DNA from: an uncultured Dorea sp.
Lineage (GTDB): Bacteria; Bacillota; Clostridia; Lachnospirales; Lachnospiraceae
Direction of reading: 5' to 3'
Length of the DNA: 42,659 nt
NCBI GenBank assembly: GCA_910584265.1
Contig: CAJTZE010000030.1
Span: 1-42,659, forward strand
The position numbers and the translations under genes are program-made. Every line of letters starts with the position of its first letter. Positions within the stretch are counted from its first letter, which is position 1. The notes beneath the pieces are model-generated. The model saw nothing but the letters and a program-made list of their open reading frames with translations, did not search any database and had not been told where the DNA came from. Positions 15,426-22,823 of this stretch are shown here, in pieces.

Positions 15426-17984
15426 TTACGTAACGCCTGGATCAGGATCAACCACCGGAGGATCAGGATCAACCACCGGAGGATCAGGATCAACCACCGG
15501 AGGATCAGGATCAACCGGAGGATTGGGATCAACCGGAGTAGTGCCTCCGCCCTCGTTACCTCCGCCTTCATTGCCGGTGCCTCCGCCTTCATTGCCGGTG
15601 CCTCCGCCTTCATTACCAATGTCGCCGCCATCGCCGCCATCGCCGCCACTGCCATCGTCGTAGCCTGCATGTCCGGGGCATACCTCATCCGGTACACTTC
15701 CCGCAGCAAAGAATTCCGTAACTGCCGGACAGGAGCCTGCTCTTGCAAGGCATCCGGTCAACGAGCAGACTGTTTTCCGCTCTACAGAAGCCGGCATACT
15801 GAAATCCTTGTACTCTAGATTCGCATGGATCCGGCTCATTATGCCTCTCCAGATTCGGAAACGATACTGTGTGTCAATGCTGGTCAGAGATTTATTCTCA
15901 TCGTAACCGCCCCATACGGCACAGGTATAATAAGGTGTAAATGCGCAGAACCAAAGATCCTGATCGTGGTCGGTGGTTCCGGTCTTGCCGGCTACCGGCA
16001 TATTGTCAAGCTGGGCATTCCGTCCGGTACCCTTGGTTACAACATCCTGCATTGCGCTGGTAAGGAGAGCTGCAGTGGAATCCTTGATAACTGTCTTGGT
16101 TTCTTTATTGCCTTCCAGAAGCACGTTGCCGTCATGATCAAGAATCTTGGTATACAGTGTAGGAGTGTTATACACGCCGCCGTTTGCAATGGAAGCAAAT
16201 GCGGCACATAGCTGGTAGTTATACACGCCTTGAGTCAGGCCGCCGAGAGCGATGGATTCTACCTTATCAGTCTCTTCCAGTGTGGTAAGTCCAAAATTCT
16301 GTACGTATTGATAACCCAGCGCCGGGGTAACTTCACCGATTGTCTTAACGGCACAGACATTCTGAGACTGCTCGATGGCCTTTCTCATGGTGATGTCGCC
16401 AAGATAACCGCCGGATGCGTTCTTCAAAGGTGCACCGTTGGAATAATGCCAGGGTTCATCACGGATGATAGTCGCCAGTGTCTTGCCGCATGCATCCAGT
16501 GCAGGCGCATAGGTTGAGAGAATCTTAAAGCAGGAGCCTGGCTGTCTTGGGGAACCTTTGTAAGCACGGTTCAGGCTCTGGCTTGCAGTCTTATCTCCCC
16601 TGCCTCCGACGATAGCTTTGATCTGTCCGTTGGTCTGATCCATAAGGGTTACCGCCGCCTGAGGCTGCGGGGTCAGGGTCAGGTTCTCCACATAGGTATC
16701 GCCTTCTCTGGCAATGGTGGATTTCCATTCCTCCACGAATGCTCTGGCTTCGTCCTCAGAGGAATAGAGGAGCCCCTGCTTGTCCCCTCTGGCATCCAGT
16801 GCATACTGGCGCAGATGGCTGGAGCTGTAATTTTCAATGGTTCCGTCCGCACGGGTGACTGTAAGGGCGTAGCCGATACCCACCTCTGTCAGCCATGGAT
16901 AATTCTCCGGATTGTTCATCTCCTCATCGCAGATCTGCTGCATGGCAAGATTCTGTGTGGAATATATGCTCAGTCCGCCGCTGTAAAGGGCATTGTAGGC
17001 CTGCGATTCTGAGTAGCCGAGACGGGTGATCAGATCATCAATGACCTGTTCGGATAATGCATCTACAAAATACGAGTAAGGGGAATCCTGTCCAATCTCA
17101 TTATTCACACTCTGGATTCTTGCGTATACATCATCCGCCATAGCTTCGTCATAGGCGGCCTGGTCGATGTATCCCTGCTTCAGCATATCGCCGAGAACCT
17201 TGGAGCGCCGTTTGGCATTTTCCTCCGGATAGGAAATCGGGTTGTATGCAGAAGGATTCTGAGTAATTCCCGCAATTACGGCGCTTTCGGAAAGCGTCAG
17301 CTCAGAGACATCCTTATTAAAATAGCGCTTTGCGGCGGCCTGTACGCCAAGCGTATTCTGGCCAAGATTGATGGTATTCATATAGCTTTCCAGAATCTCG
17401 TCCTTGGTCATCTGCTTCTCAATATCCAGAGCAAGGAACTGCTCCTGAAGCTTACGCTCTACCTTTTCGCTGAAGGTGTTCTCCGATACGAAGTTCGGGA
17501 ATACATTGTTCTTGATCAGCTGCTGGGTGATCGTACTTGCACCCTCTGTAAAATGGCCTCCGTGGGAGATTCCCACAAGCGCTGCTCTTAAGATACCCTT
17601 TGGGTCGATACCCTTGTGATCATAGAACCGCTCGTCCTCTATGGCAACAAAGGCATGCTGGAGACTCTCAGGAATCTCGTTGATCGATTTGTACACACGA
17701 TTGGAGCCGGATGCAATAAACCGCTCGATCTCCGTGGCGCCGTCATCGGCATACACGAAGGTGGTATAGCCGCTCGGCCGTACATCCGACGGGGAAATAT
17801 CTGGTGAATCGTCAATGATTTTCTTCATAAATATAATTCCGCCCGCCGCTACAGAAACACAGCCGACGATTATCAAAAGTATAAAGGCCTTGAAGAGCCT
17901 GACTCCAATACGCTTTCCCTGCATAGCATTCTTGGAGGTTATCTCTTTCTGCTTTTTTGAAGCTTTTCTTCTTCCATAGTTCAT
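15426..17984 (-). CDS. Class A penicillin-binding protein (PBP1A-like transglycosylase/transpeptidase)
   Basis: The 852-residue bifunctional peptidoglycan synthase has a basic cytoplasmic start and a membrane helix (about 30-55). The GT51 glycosyltransferase domain follows (EDERFYDHKGID near 119-130, GASTITQQLIKN near 150-161). The transpeptidase domain has the active-site SCFK tetrad in PGSCFKIL near residue 492, SQN in QSQNVCAVK, and KTGTT in VAGKTGTTDHD. After the catalytic domain come a Cys-containing linker and a low-complexity tail, first Gly/Glu/Asn (NEGGGTG repeats) then Pro/Asp (VDPDPPV repeats), likely wall-spanning. The start is preceded by AAGGAGG set within a 9-bp palindrome. It is convergent with glcK and divergent from yigZ. 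Members are called PBP1A or PonA; the exact paralog cannot be fixed. Confidence 0.95.
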   Translation of the reverse strand: MNYGRRKASKKQKEITSKNAMQGKRIGVRLFKAFILLIIVGCVSVAAGGIIFMKKIIDDSPDISPSDVRPSGYTTFVYADDGATEIERFIASGSNRVYKSINEIPESLQHAFVAIEDERFYDHKGIDPKGILRAALVGISHGGHFTEGASTITQQLIKNNVFPNFVSENTFSEKVERKLQEQFLALDIEKQMTKDEILESYMNTINLGQNTLGVQAAAKRYFNKDVSELTLSESAVIAGITQNPSAYNPISYPEENAKRRSKVLGDMLKQGYIDQAAYDEAMADDVYARIQSVNNEIGQDSPYSYFVDALSEQVIDDLITRLGYSESQAYNALYSGGLSIYSTQNLAMQQICDEEMNNPENYPWLTEVGIGYALTVTRADGTIENYSSSHLRQYALDARGDKQGLLYSSEDEARAFVEEWKSTIAREGDTYVENLTLTPQPQAAVTLMDQTNGQIKAIVGGRGDKTASQSLNRAYKGSPRQPGSCFKILSTYAPALDACGKTLATIIRDEPWHYSNGAPLKNASGGYLGDITMRKAIEQSQNVCAVKTIGEVTPALGYQYVQNFGLTTLEETDKVESIALGGLTQGVYNYQLCAAFASIANGGVYNTPTLYTKILDHDGNVLLEGNKETKTVIKDSTAALLTSAMQDVVTKGTGRNAQLDNMPVAGKTGTTDHDQDLWFCAFTPYYTCAVWGGYDENKSLTSIDTQYRFRIWRGIMSRIHANLEYKDFSMPASVERKTVCSLTGCLARAGSCPAVTEFFAAGSVPDEVCPGHAGYDDGSGGDGGDGGDIGNEGGGTGNEGGGTGNEGGGNEGGGTTPVDPNPPVDPDPPVVDPDPPVVDPDPPVVDPDPGVT
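15439..15537. repeat. Tandem repeat encoding the Pro/Asp tail of the PBP
   Basis: Three identical 21-bp units (15439-15459, 15460-15480, 15481-15501) are followed by two related 18-bp units (15502-15519, 15520-15537). They encode the VDPDPPV repeats on the minus strand. All unit lengths are multiples of three, so copy-number change keeps the frame. Confidence 0.9.
15541..15617. repeat. Tandem repeat encoding the Gly/Glu/Asn part of the PBP tail
   Basis: Units of about 21 bp built on CCTCCGCCTTCATTGCCGGTG occur in nearly identical copies, with a shorter degenerate copy at the 15541 end. They encode the NEGGGTG repeats on the minus strand. Confidence 0.8.
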
Positions 17985-17985
17985 G

Positions 17986-18014
17986 AATGTCTGCCTCCTT
18001 CATATGCAGACATT
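17986..18014 (-). promoter_or_regulatory. Perfect palindrome over the PBP -10 box and ribosome binding site
   Basis: AATGTCTGC (17986-17994) and GCAGACATT (18006-18014) are perfect 9-bp inverted arms separated by 11 bp. On the minus strand the outer arm overlaps the 3' part of the -10 box, the spacer carries most of the SD, and the inner arm ends one base before the ATG. It could be a repressor operator or, in a longer transcript, an RNA hairpin that displays the SD in its loop. Confidence 0.6.
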
Positions 18015-18020
18015 ATAGCA
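18012..18020 (-). promoter_or_regulatory. Extended -10 promoter for the PBP gene
   Basis: On the minus strand TGC precedes a perfect TATAAT (plus 18012-18017). The -35 is weak. A small dyad CAAAC/GTTTG (plus 18019-18033) lies just upstream. The predicted start near 18005 leaves a leader of only about 20 bases. Confidence 0.5.
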
Positions 18021-18117
18021 AACTTGCTGTTTGAAATAAAGGAAAAAATGAAAAGTTCATATTTATGTAGGAAAAACTTAAGAAATTATGTATAATTGAG
18101 TTACGAGGGAGGATGAG

Positions 18118-18777
18118 ATGATGCTGTTAGAATGCAAAATCGTTTATGCAGGCGGACAAGGGGAAATTGTCCAGAAAAAATCCCGGTTTATAGCCACGGT
18201 ACGTCCAGTGTCAAGTGAGGAAGAGGCGCTGGCATTTATAGAAGAGATGAAGAAAAAATACTGGGATGCAAGGCATAACTGCTCTGCTTATGTAATTGGA
18301 GACCGTAACGAGCTGGCAAGATTCAGCGACGACGGAGAACCGGGAGGCACGGCTGGAAAGCCGATGCTGGAGGTGCTTCTGGGAGAGGGGCTGCATAATA
18401 CAGCTGTTGTGGTGACCCGGTATTTCGGCGGGACACTTCTGGGAACGGGAGGGCTTGTACGGGCGTATTCTGGAGCAGTAAAGGCAGGACTTGAGGCGTC
18501 GGTTACGGCGGTCAGAACAGCAGGCATCAGGCTGGATATCGGGACCGATTATACATTGCTTGGCAAGATTCAGTACATTCTGGGTGAAAATAAAATTCCG
18601 ATTTTGGATTCTGTATACACAGACAAGGTAAGACTCAGCTGTCTGGCGCCGGCCGGCGCATTGGAAGGCCTGAAGGCGGAACTGGTGGAGGGAACCGGCG
18701 GAAGGGCACAGCTTACAGAGGGGGACTCTTGTTATTTTGCAGAGATAGACGGCAATATAAAAATTCTGGAGAGCTGA
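18118..18777 (+). CDS. YigZ family protein (IMPACT/UPF0029)
   Basis: The 219-residue protein has the IMPACT N-terminal domain (KKSRFIATVRPVSSEEEA, DARHNCSAYVIG, FSDDGEPGGTAGKPML, VVVTRYFGGTLLGTGGLVRAYSGAV) and a C-terminal UPF0029 domain with DYTLLGKIQYIL. Bacterial homologs are conserved, but their role in translation or stress is not firmly established. Two adjacent ATG codons (18118, 18121) follow GAGGGAGG; either may be used. The gene is alone between divergent and convergent neighbours. Its last codons and stop form the loop and arm of a terminator used by the opposite strand. Confidence 0.9.
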   Translation: MMLLECKIVYAGGQGEIVQKKSRFIATVRPVSSEEEALAFIEEMKKKYWDARHNCSAYVIGDRNELARFSDDGEPGGTAGKPMLEVLLGEGLHNTAVVVTRYFGGTLLGTGGLVRAYSGAVKAGLEASVTAVRTAGIRLDIGTDYTLLGKIQYILGENKIPILDSVYTDKVRLSCLAPAGALEGLKAELVEGTGGRAQLTEGDSCYFAEIDGNIKILES

Positions 18778-18788
18778 CTCTCCAGAAT
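18755..18788 (-). terminator. Terminator of hpf, embedded in the 3' end of yigZ
   Basis: An 11-bp perfect stem, ATTCTGGAGAG (18763-18773) with CTCTCCAGAAT (18778-18788), has a CTGA loop that includes the yigZ stop codon. On the minus strand it runs into TTTTATATT, a U-tract, so it ends hpf transcripts. The plus strand has no T-run. Confidence 0.75.
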
Positions 18789-18824
18789 AAAGTTCGTCCA
18801 ATTTATCTGCAGCAATTCTGTCTG

Positions 18825-19358
18825 CTAAAATTCCGGCTCGATCAGGCCGAAGGTACCGTTCTTTCTCTTGTATACTACATTCACTTCCTCAGTCTCCGCA
18901 TTGGAAAATACAAAGAAATCATGTCCAAGAAGCTCCATCTGCACACAGGCGTCTTCCGGGAACATCGGTTTAATGCCGAAGCGTTTTGTGCGGACGATCC
19001 GAATTTCATTTTCCCCGTCATATATATCCTCTTCGTCAAAAAAATCCTGATTAAAGGAACCGCCCTCCTGATGTTTGGCAACCAGTTTGTTTTTGTATTT
19101 GCGGAGCTGACGTTCAATCACTTCCTCAACAAGGTCAATCGATACATACATATCTGTGCTTACCTGTTCGGAACGGATAATATCCCCCTTGACTGGAATG
19201 GTTACCTCTATCTTCTGGCGTTCTTTCTCCACACTCAATGTAACGATGATCTCCGTGCTCGGGGTGAAATACCGCTCAAGCTTGCCAAGCTTGCTGATGA
19301 TGGCATCCTTCAGCCCGGGTGTTACGGTCATGTTTCTTCCGCTGATGATAAAATTCAT
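18825..19358 (-). CDS. hpf: Long-form ribosome hibernation promoting factor
   Basis: The 177-residue protein has the N-terminal S30AE fold (MNFIISGRNMTVTPGLKDAI to about residue 95) that binds the 30S decoding region, and a C-terminal domain (about 120-176, RTKRFGIKPMFPEDACVQMELLGHDFFVF) that mediates dimerisation of two ribosomes. Long HPF forms 100S ribosomes in Firmicutes at stationary phase. I start it at 19358 because AAGGAG lies nine bases upstream and the homology begins there, although the frame stays open further upstream. It is convergent with yigZ and shares the hairpin at 18763-18788. Confidence 0.94.
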   Translation of the reverse strand: MNFIISGRNMTVTPGLKDAIISKLGKLERYFTPSTEIIVTLSVEKERQKIEVTIPVKGDIIRSEQVSTDMYVSIDLVEEVIERQLRKYKNKLVAKHQEGGSFNQDFFDEEDIYDGENEIRIVRTKRFGIKPMFPEDACVQMELLGHDFFVFSNAETEEVNVVYKRKNGTFGLIEPEF

Positions 19359-19441
19359 ACAATCCAACTCCTTTATAGGTAATTTCAGAAAGAAAATGCC
19401 TGACAATTGATACCAGTAACGATAATCTATCTGATATATTG

Positions 19442-19470
19442 AGTATAACATGTTTCCGCTATCTTGTATA
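19442..19470 (-). promoter_or_regulatory. Promoter for hpf
   Basis: On the minus strand TATACA (plus 19465-19470), a 17-bp spacer and TATACT (plus 19442-19447), preceded by TGT as an extended -10, give a plausible sigma-A promoter. The leader would be about 80 bases. Confidence 0.5.
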
Positions 19471-19504
19471 GCCTTGTTTGAAAAAGGTTATATCCGGTAT
19501 GTCT

Positions 19505-19536
19505 GGCCGGGCCTCAATTCATATGCCTGCCCGGCT
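19505..19536 (-). terminator. Hairpin after the typA-psiE unit
   Basis: GCCGGGC (19506-19512) pairs with GCCCGGC (19529-19535) around a 16-base loop, a few bases beyond the stop of the PsiE-like gene. There is no U-tract on the minus strand, so intrinsic termination is uncertain. Confidence 0.4.
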
Positions 19537-19541
19537 CTGAT

Positions 19542-19970
19542 TTATTCATCCACAGGCTCGTGCACAAATTCCTCCTGTTCCCTGTCCGGTTTGGTCAGTT
19601 TTCCAGAGGAAGGGAAGAGAAACTTTCTGGTTGCGAACAGCACGGCTATAGCGCAGACTCCGATCAGGCTGGAAACTGCGGAGGAGTGGCCGATGATGAC
19701 CTGTCTTGCAATGGCAAATACCAGCACCTCAAACACCGTATCCGAGGTGTGGTAGGACATCATGCGGATCAGCTCAACGCCGATGATCAGGTTGAAACAG
19801 GTGGTGAGAAGCTCATCGTAGGCAGGGAACGGTTCGGTTCCGGGAAGGTGGAACAGGGAGCCCGCCAGACGGATGCACAGCAGGATAATGCCGACAGCCA
19901 TCATCATGGTAACAAATAATTCGAGTCCCCATGCCAGCTTGAATAAAAATACTCTGGTTTGTTTTCTCAT
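19542..19970 (-). CDS. PsiE-like small membrane protein
   Basis: The 142-residue protein has a basic start, a membrane helix near residues 13-37, further hydrophobic segments near 55-70 and 80-93 and a helix near 97-112, then a charged tail. The segment ELIRMMSYHTSDTVFEVLVFAIARQVII resembles the phosphate-starvation-inducible PsiE family, whose function is unknown. No catalytic motif is seen. It begins 18 bases after typA on the same strand, so it is probably the second gene of the typA unit. The family call rests on pattern resemblance only. Confidence 0.6.
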   Translation of the reverse strand: MRKQTRVFLFKLAWGLELFVTMMMAVGIILLCIRLAGSLFHLPGTEPFPAYDELLTTCFNLIIGVELIRMMSYHTSDTVFEVLVFAIARQVIIGHSSAVSSLIGVCAIAVLFATRKFLFPSSGKLTKPDREQEEFVHEPVDE

Positions 19971-19988
19971 TAGCAGCCTCCTTTATGG

Positions 19989-21821
19989 TCAGCCTTGTTT
20001 CATGGCGGCTCTCTTGCGCATCCTTGGATCCAGGATCTTCTTGCGGATCCTTAAGCTTTCCGGCGTTACCTCCAGAAGCTCGTCGGTGTCGATGAAATCC
20101 AGCGCTTCCTCCAGGCTTAATGTTTTTGGCGTAGTCAGCCGGAGCGCGTCGTCCGCGCCGGAGGAACGGGTGTTGGTCAGATGCTTGGTCTTGCATACAT
20201 TTACTTCGATATCATCGGTTTTGCCGTTCTGGCCGATGACCATGCCGGAATAGACCTTTTCGCCTGCTCCGATGAACAGGGTTCCCCGCTCCTGAGCGTT
20301 GTACAGGCCGTAGGTGACGGATTCCCCGGTCTCGAAGGAAATCAGCGAGCCCTGCTTGCGGTACTGGATATCTCCCTTGTAGGGGGCGTAGCCGTCGAAG
20401 AGCGTGTTCATAATGCCGTTCCCTTTGGTATCGGTAAGGAATTCGCCGCGGTAGCCGATCAGGCCTCTGGCGGGGATGGAAAATTCCATCCGGGTGTAGG
20501 CGCCGCTTCCGGCGTTCATATTGCGGAGCTCACCCTTACGTTGTCCCAGCTTTTCAATGACGGTTCCGGTAAATTCCTCCGGCACGTCAATATATGCAAG
20601 CTCCATAGGCTCAAGGAGCTTTCCCTTCTCGTCTTTTTTATAGAGAACCTCCGCCTTGCTCACGGCAAATTCATAGCCTTCCCTGCGCATATTTTCAATC
20701 AGGACAGACAGGTGAAGCTCGCCCCGTCCGGATACCTTGAAGCTGTCGGTATTCTCCGTTTCCTCCACCCGGAGGCTTACATCGGTATTCAGCTCGCGCA
20801 TCAGACGGTCCCGGATGTGGCGGGAGGTTACGTATTTGCCCTCCTGCCCTGCAAAAGGGCTGTCATTTACGATAAACTGCATGGCAATGGTAGGCTCGGA
20901 AATCTTCTGGAAGGGGATGGCCGCCGGGTGCTCCGGCGAACACAGGGTGTCGCCGATGGAAATATCCGAGATTCCGGAAATAGCCACGATAGAGCCGATG
21001 GAGGCTTCCTTCACATCTGCCTTCTCCAATCCGTCAAATTCATACAGCTTGCTAATGCGGACCTTTTCCCTGCGGTCAGGGTTGTGTTCATTTACCACAA
21101 CCATATCCTGATTCACCCGGATCACGCCGTTATCTACCTTTCCGATACCGATCCTGCCTACATATTCATTGTAGTCGATGGTGCTGATAAGAACCTGCGT
21201 CCCTGCTTCCGGATCGCCCTCCGGCGCGGGAATGTAGTCAAGGATCGTCTCAAAAAGAGGGATCATATTCTCCGGGCCGTCCTCCAGCTCCAGAACCGCA
21301 TAACCGGCCTTGGCGGAAGCATACACGAAGGGGCATTCCAACTGGTCATCATCCGCATCCAGGTCGATAAAGAGCTCCAGCACTTCGTCGATGACTTCGT
21401 CCGGCCTGGCTTCGGGACGGTCAATTTTATTGATGCATACGATAACCGGAAGCTTTAGTTCCAGCGCCTTGCGCAGCACGAATTTGGTCTGAGGCATGGC
21501 GCCTTCAAAAGCATCCACCACAAGGATAACGCCGTTAACCATTTTCAGGACACGTTCTACTTCGCCGCCGAAATCAGCGTGGCCGGGGGTGTCAATAATA
21601 TTGATCTTAGTTCCTTTATAATAGACAGCCGTGTTCTTGGACAGGATGGTGATCCCCCGCTCCCGTTCAATGTCATTGGAATCCATGACCCGCTCGGCAA
21701 CCTCCTGGTTTTCGCGGAATACGCCGCTCTGCTTCAAGAGTTCGTCCACCAGAGTCGTCTTGCCGTGGTCAACATGGGCGATGATCGCGATATTACGGAC
21801 ATCTTCTCTTTTTTCTCTCAT
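19989..21821 (-). CDS. typA: Translational GTPase TypA/BipA
   Basis: TypA is a ribosome-binding GTPase related to EF-G and LepA that supports 50S assembly and growth under stress or cold. The 610-residue product shows G1 AHVDHGKTTLVDELL (about 14-28), G3 DTPGHADFGGEVERV, G4 NKIDRPEAR and the TypA-specific C-terminal domain (ARGLIGYRGEFLTDTKGNGIMN). The frame could start at 21878, but MREKREDVRNIAIIAHVDHGK is the usual N-terminus and AAGGA precedes the ATG at 21821, so I use that. A PsiE-like gene follows after 18 bases. Confidence 0.96.
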   Translation of the reverse strand: MREKREDVRNIAIIAHVDHGKTTLVDELLKQSGVFRENQEVAERVMDSNDIERERGITILSKNTAVYYKGTKINIIDTPGHADFGGEVERVLKMVNGVILVVDAFEGAMPQTKFVLRKALELKLPVIVCINKIDRPEARPDEVIDEVLELFIDLDADDDQLECPFVYASAKAGYAVLELEDGPENMIPLFETILDYIPAPEGDPEAGTQVLISTIDYNEYVGRIGIGKVDNGVIRVNQDMVVVNEHNPDRREKVRISKLYEFDGLEKADVKEASIGSIVAISGISDISIGDTLCSPEHPAAIPFQKISEPTIAMQFIVNDSPFAGQEGKYVTSRHIRDRLMRELNTDVSLRVEETENTDSFKVSGRGELHLSVLIENMRREGYEFAVSKAEVLYKKDEKGKLLEPMELAYIDVPEEFTGTVIEKLGQRKGELRNMNAGSGAYTRMEFSIPARGLIGYRGEFLTDTKGNGIMNTLFDGYAPYKGDIQYRKQGSLISFETGESVTYGLYNAQERGTLFIGAGEKVYSGMVIGQNGKTDDIEVNVCKTKHLTNTRSSGADDALRLTTPKTLSLEEALDFIDTDELLEVTPESLRIRKKILDPRMRKRAAMKQG

Positions 21822-21873
21822 TAATAAATCATCCTTTACATTTCTTTTGCCATATACTGACTTTCTGTATTGT

Positions 21874-21903
21874 ATCATACCTTATGGAACATTAGTAGTT
21901 CAA
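21874..21903 (-). promoter_or_regulatory. Promoter for typA
   Basis: On the minus strand TTGAAC (plus 21898-21903), an 18-bp spacer and TATGAT (plus 21874-21879) lie about 50 bases before the chosen start. Because the promoter overlaps the alternative start at 21878, it argues against that longer protein. Confidence 0.5.
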
Positions 21904-22110
21904 TCCTTATATATTTTTGAAAAAACAGTGGAAAGAAAATACAGATATTTTAAAAAATTGGTTCTAAATGGAAAAATCCCTGCATAGACTATGTATTGCC
22001 CCGGTAAAAATATGCATGCCTTACTTGGACGGATGAGATCCAATGAGCAGGAACGGCCGGGAGAAAAAAGTAACCTAAAATACGCTTCAGAGGAAGGGAG
22101 AATTACAACG

Positions 22111-22743
22111 ATGTCAGATAAGATTATTGAAAACAATCAGGTAACGATTATGGGAGAAGTGGCGGGTCAGTTTACATTCAGCCATGAGGTGTTCGGAGAG
22201 GGCTTCTATATGGTGGATGTGCTGGTAAGACGCTTAAGCAGCTCGGAGGACCGGATACCGCTGATGATTTCGGAGCGGCTGATCGATGTGAGTCAGGATT
22301 ATACGGGAGAGTTTATCATGGCAGATGGTCAGTTCCGGTCCTACAACCGCCATGAGGAGCAGAAAAACAGGCTGATTTTGTCGGTGTTTGTCCGGGAGGT
22401 GGAATTTATCGATGAGGAGCCGGACGGCGCCAAGACGAACACGATCCTGCTGGACGGCTATATCTGCAAGCCTCCGATTTATAGGAAGACACCGTTAGGA
22501 AGGGAGATTGCGGATCTGCTGCTTGCGGTAAACCGGCCTTATGGGAAATCCGATTATATTCCGTGTATCTGCTGGGGACGGAATGCCAGGTATGCGTCTG
22601 CCTTTGAGGTGGGGGAGCATGTCCAGGTGCTTGGCAGGATCCAGAGCAGGGAATATGTAAAGAAGCTTTCCGAGACGGAGACGGAAAAACGGACCGCCTA
22701 CGAGGTGTCAGTGAGCAAATTGGAGTGCATGGACGGGGAATAA
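22111..22743 (+). CDS. SSB-like single-stranded DNA-binding protein
   Basis: The 210-residue protein resembles the divergent single-stranded DNA-binding (OB-fold) proteins seen in Lachnospiraceae. It opens with NNQVTIMGEVAGQFTFSHEVFGE, and has a later strand-rich block ILLDGYICKPPIYRKTPLGREIADLLLAVNR like the SSB/PriB core. WGRNARYASAF and VQVLGRIQSREY follow. It lacks the acidic DDDIPF tail of canonical SSB, so it is not the main replicative SSB. I chose the ATG at 22111 after GGAAGGGAG; the frame is open back to 21991 but that stretch looks non-coding. The 289-base gap before it holds only the typA promoter. Specific function is inferred. Confidence 0.6.
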   Translation: MSDKIIENNQVTIMGEVAGQFTFSHEVFGEGFYMVDVLVRRLSSSEDRIPLMISERLIDVSQDYTGEFIMADGQFRSYNRHEEQKNRLILSVFVREVEFIDEEPDGAKTNTILLDGYICKPPIYRKTPLGREIADLLLAVNRPYGKSDYIPCICWGRNARYASAFEVGEHVQVLGRIQSREYVKKLSETETEKRTAYEVSVSKLECMDGE

Positions 22744-22750
22744 CGCTGCA

Positions 22751-22779
22751 TTGACATTGAAAAGGAATGATGTTATGAT
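22751..22779 (+). promoter_or_regulatory. Strong promoter for dapA-dapB
   Basis: A perfect TTGACA (22751-22756), a 17-bp spacer and TATGAT (22774-22779) preceded by TGT (extended -10) make this the best promoter match in the window. A short AT dinucleotide run follows it. No lysine riboswitch is seen in the short leader. Confidence 0.8.
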
Positions 22780-22823
22780 TCTTTCAATACATATATATAT
22801 ATAAGAAATTCAGGAGGAGAGTC

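Noticed and set aside
15439..15617. CRISPR-like array
   Set aside because: The units abut without spacers and encode protein repeats in the PBP frame.
14648..15748. A 366-codon minus-strand frame with MKAEAP and LILILRW repeats
   Set aside because: It is an out-of-frame reading of the PBP tail repeats and of antisense glcK; the real PBP frame overlaps it.
20181..21458. A 425-codon plus-strand frame opposite typA
   Set aside because: It is antisense to a highly conserved GTPase gene and has no recognisable domain or start signal.
21991..22110. N-terminal extension of the SSB-like protein
   Set aside because: The 40 extra residues look like translated intergenic DNA, and the ATG at 22111 has the better-placed ribosome binding site.
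22788..22803. AT dinucleotide repeat as a microsatellite or phase-variation tract
   Set aside because: It is only a few units long and lies in the 5' leader downstream of the -10 box; it is too short to claim phase variation.
22744..22823. Lysine riboswitch before dapA
   Set aside because: The gap is about 80 bases with a promoter in it, too short for the lysine riboswitch of roughly 170 bases or more; no matching structure is seen before lysC either.
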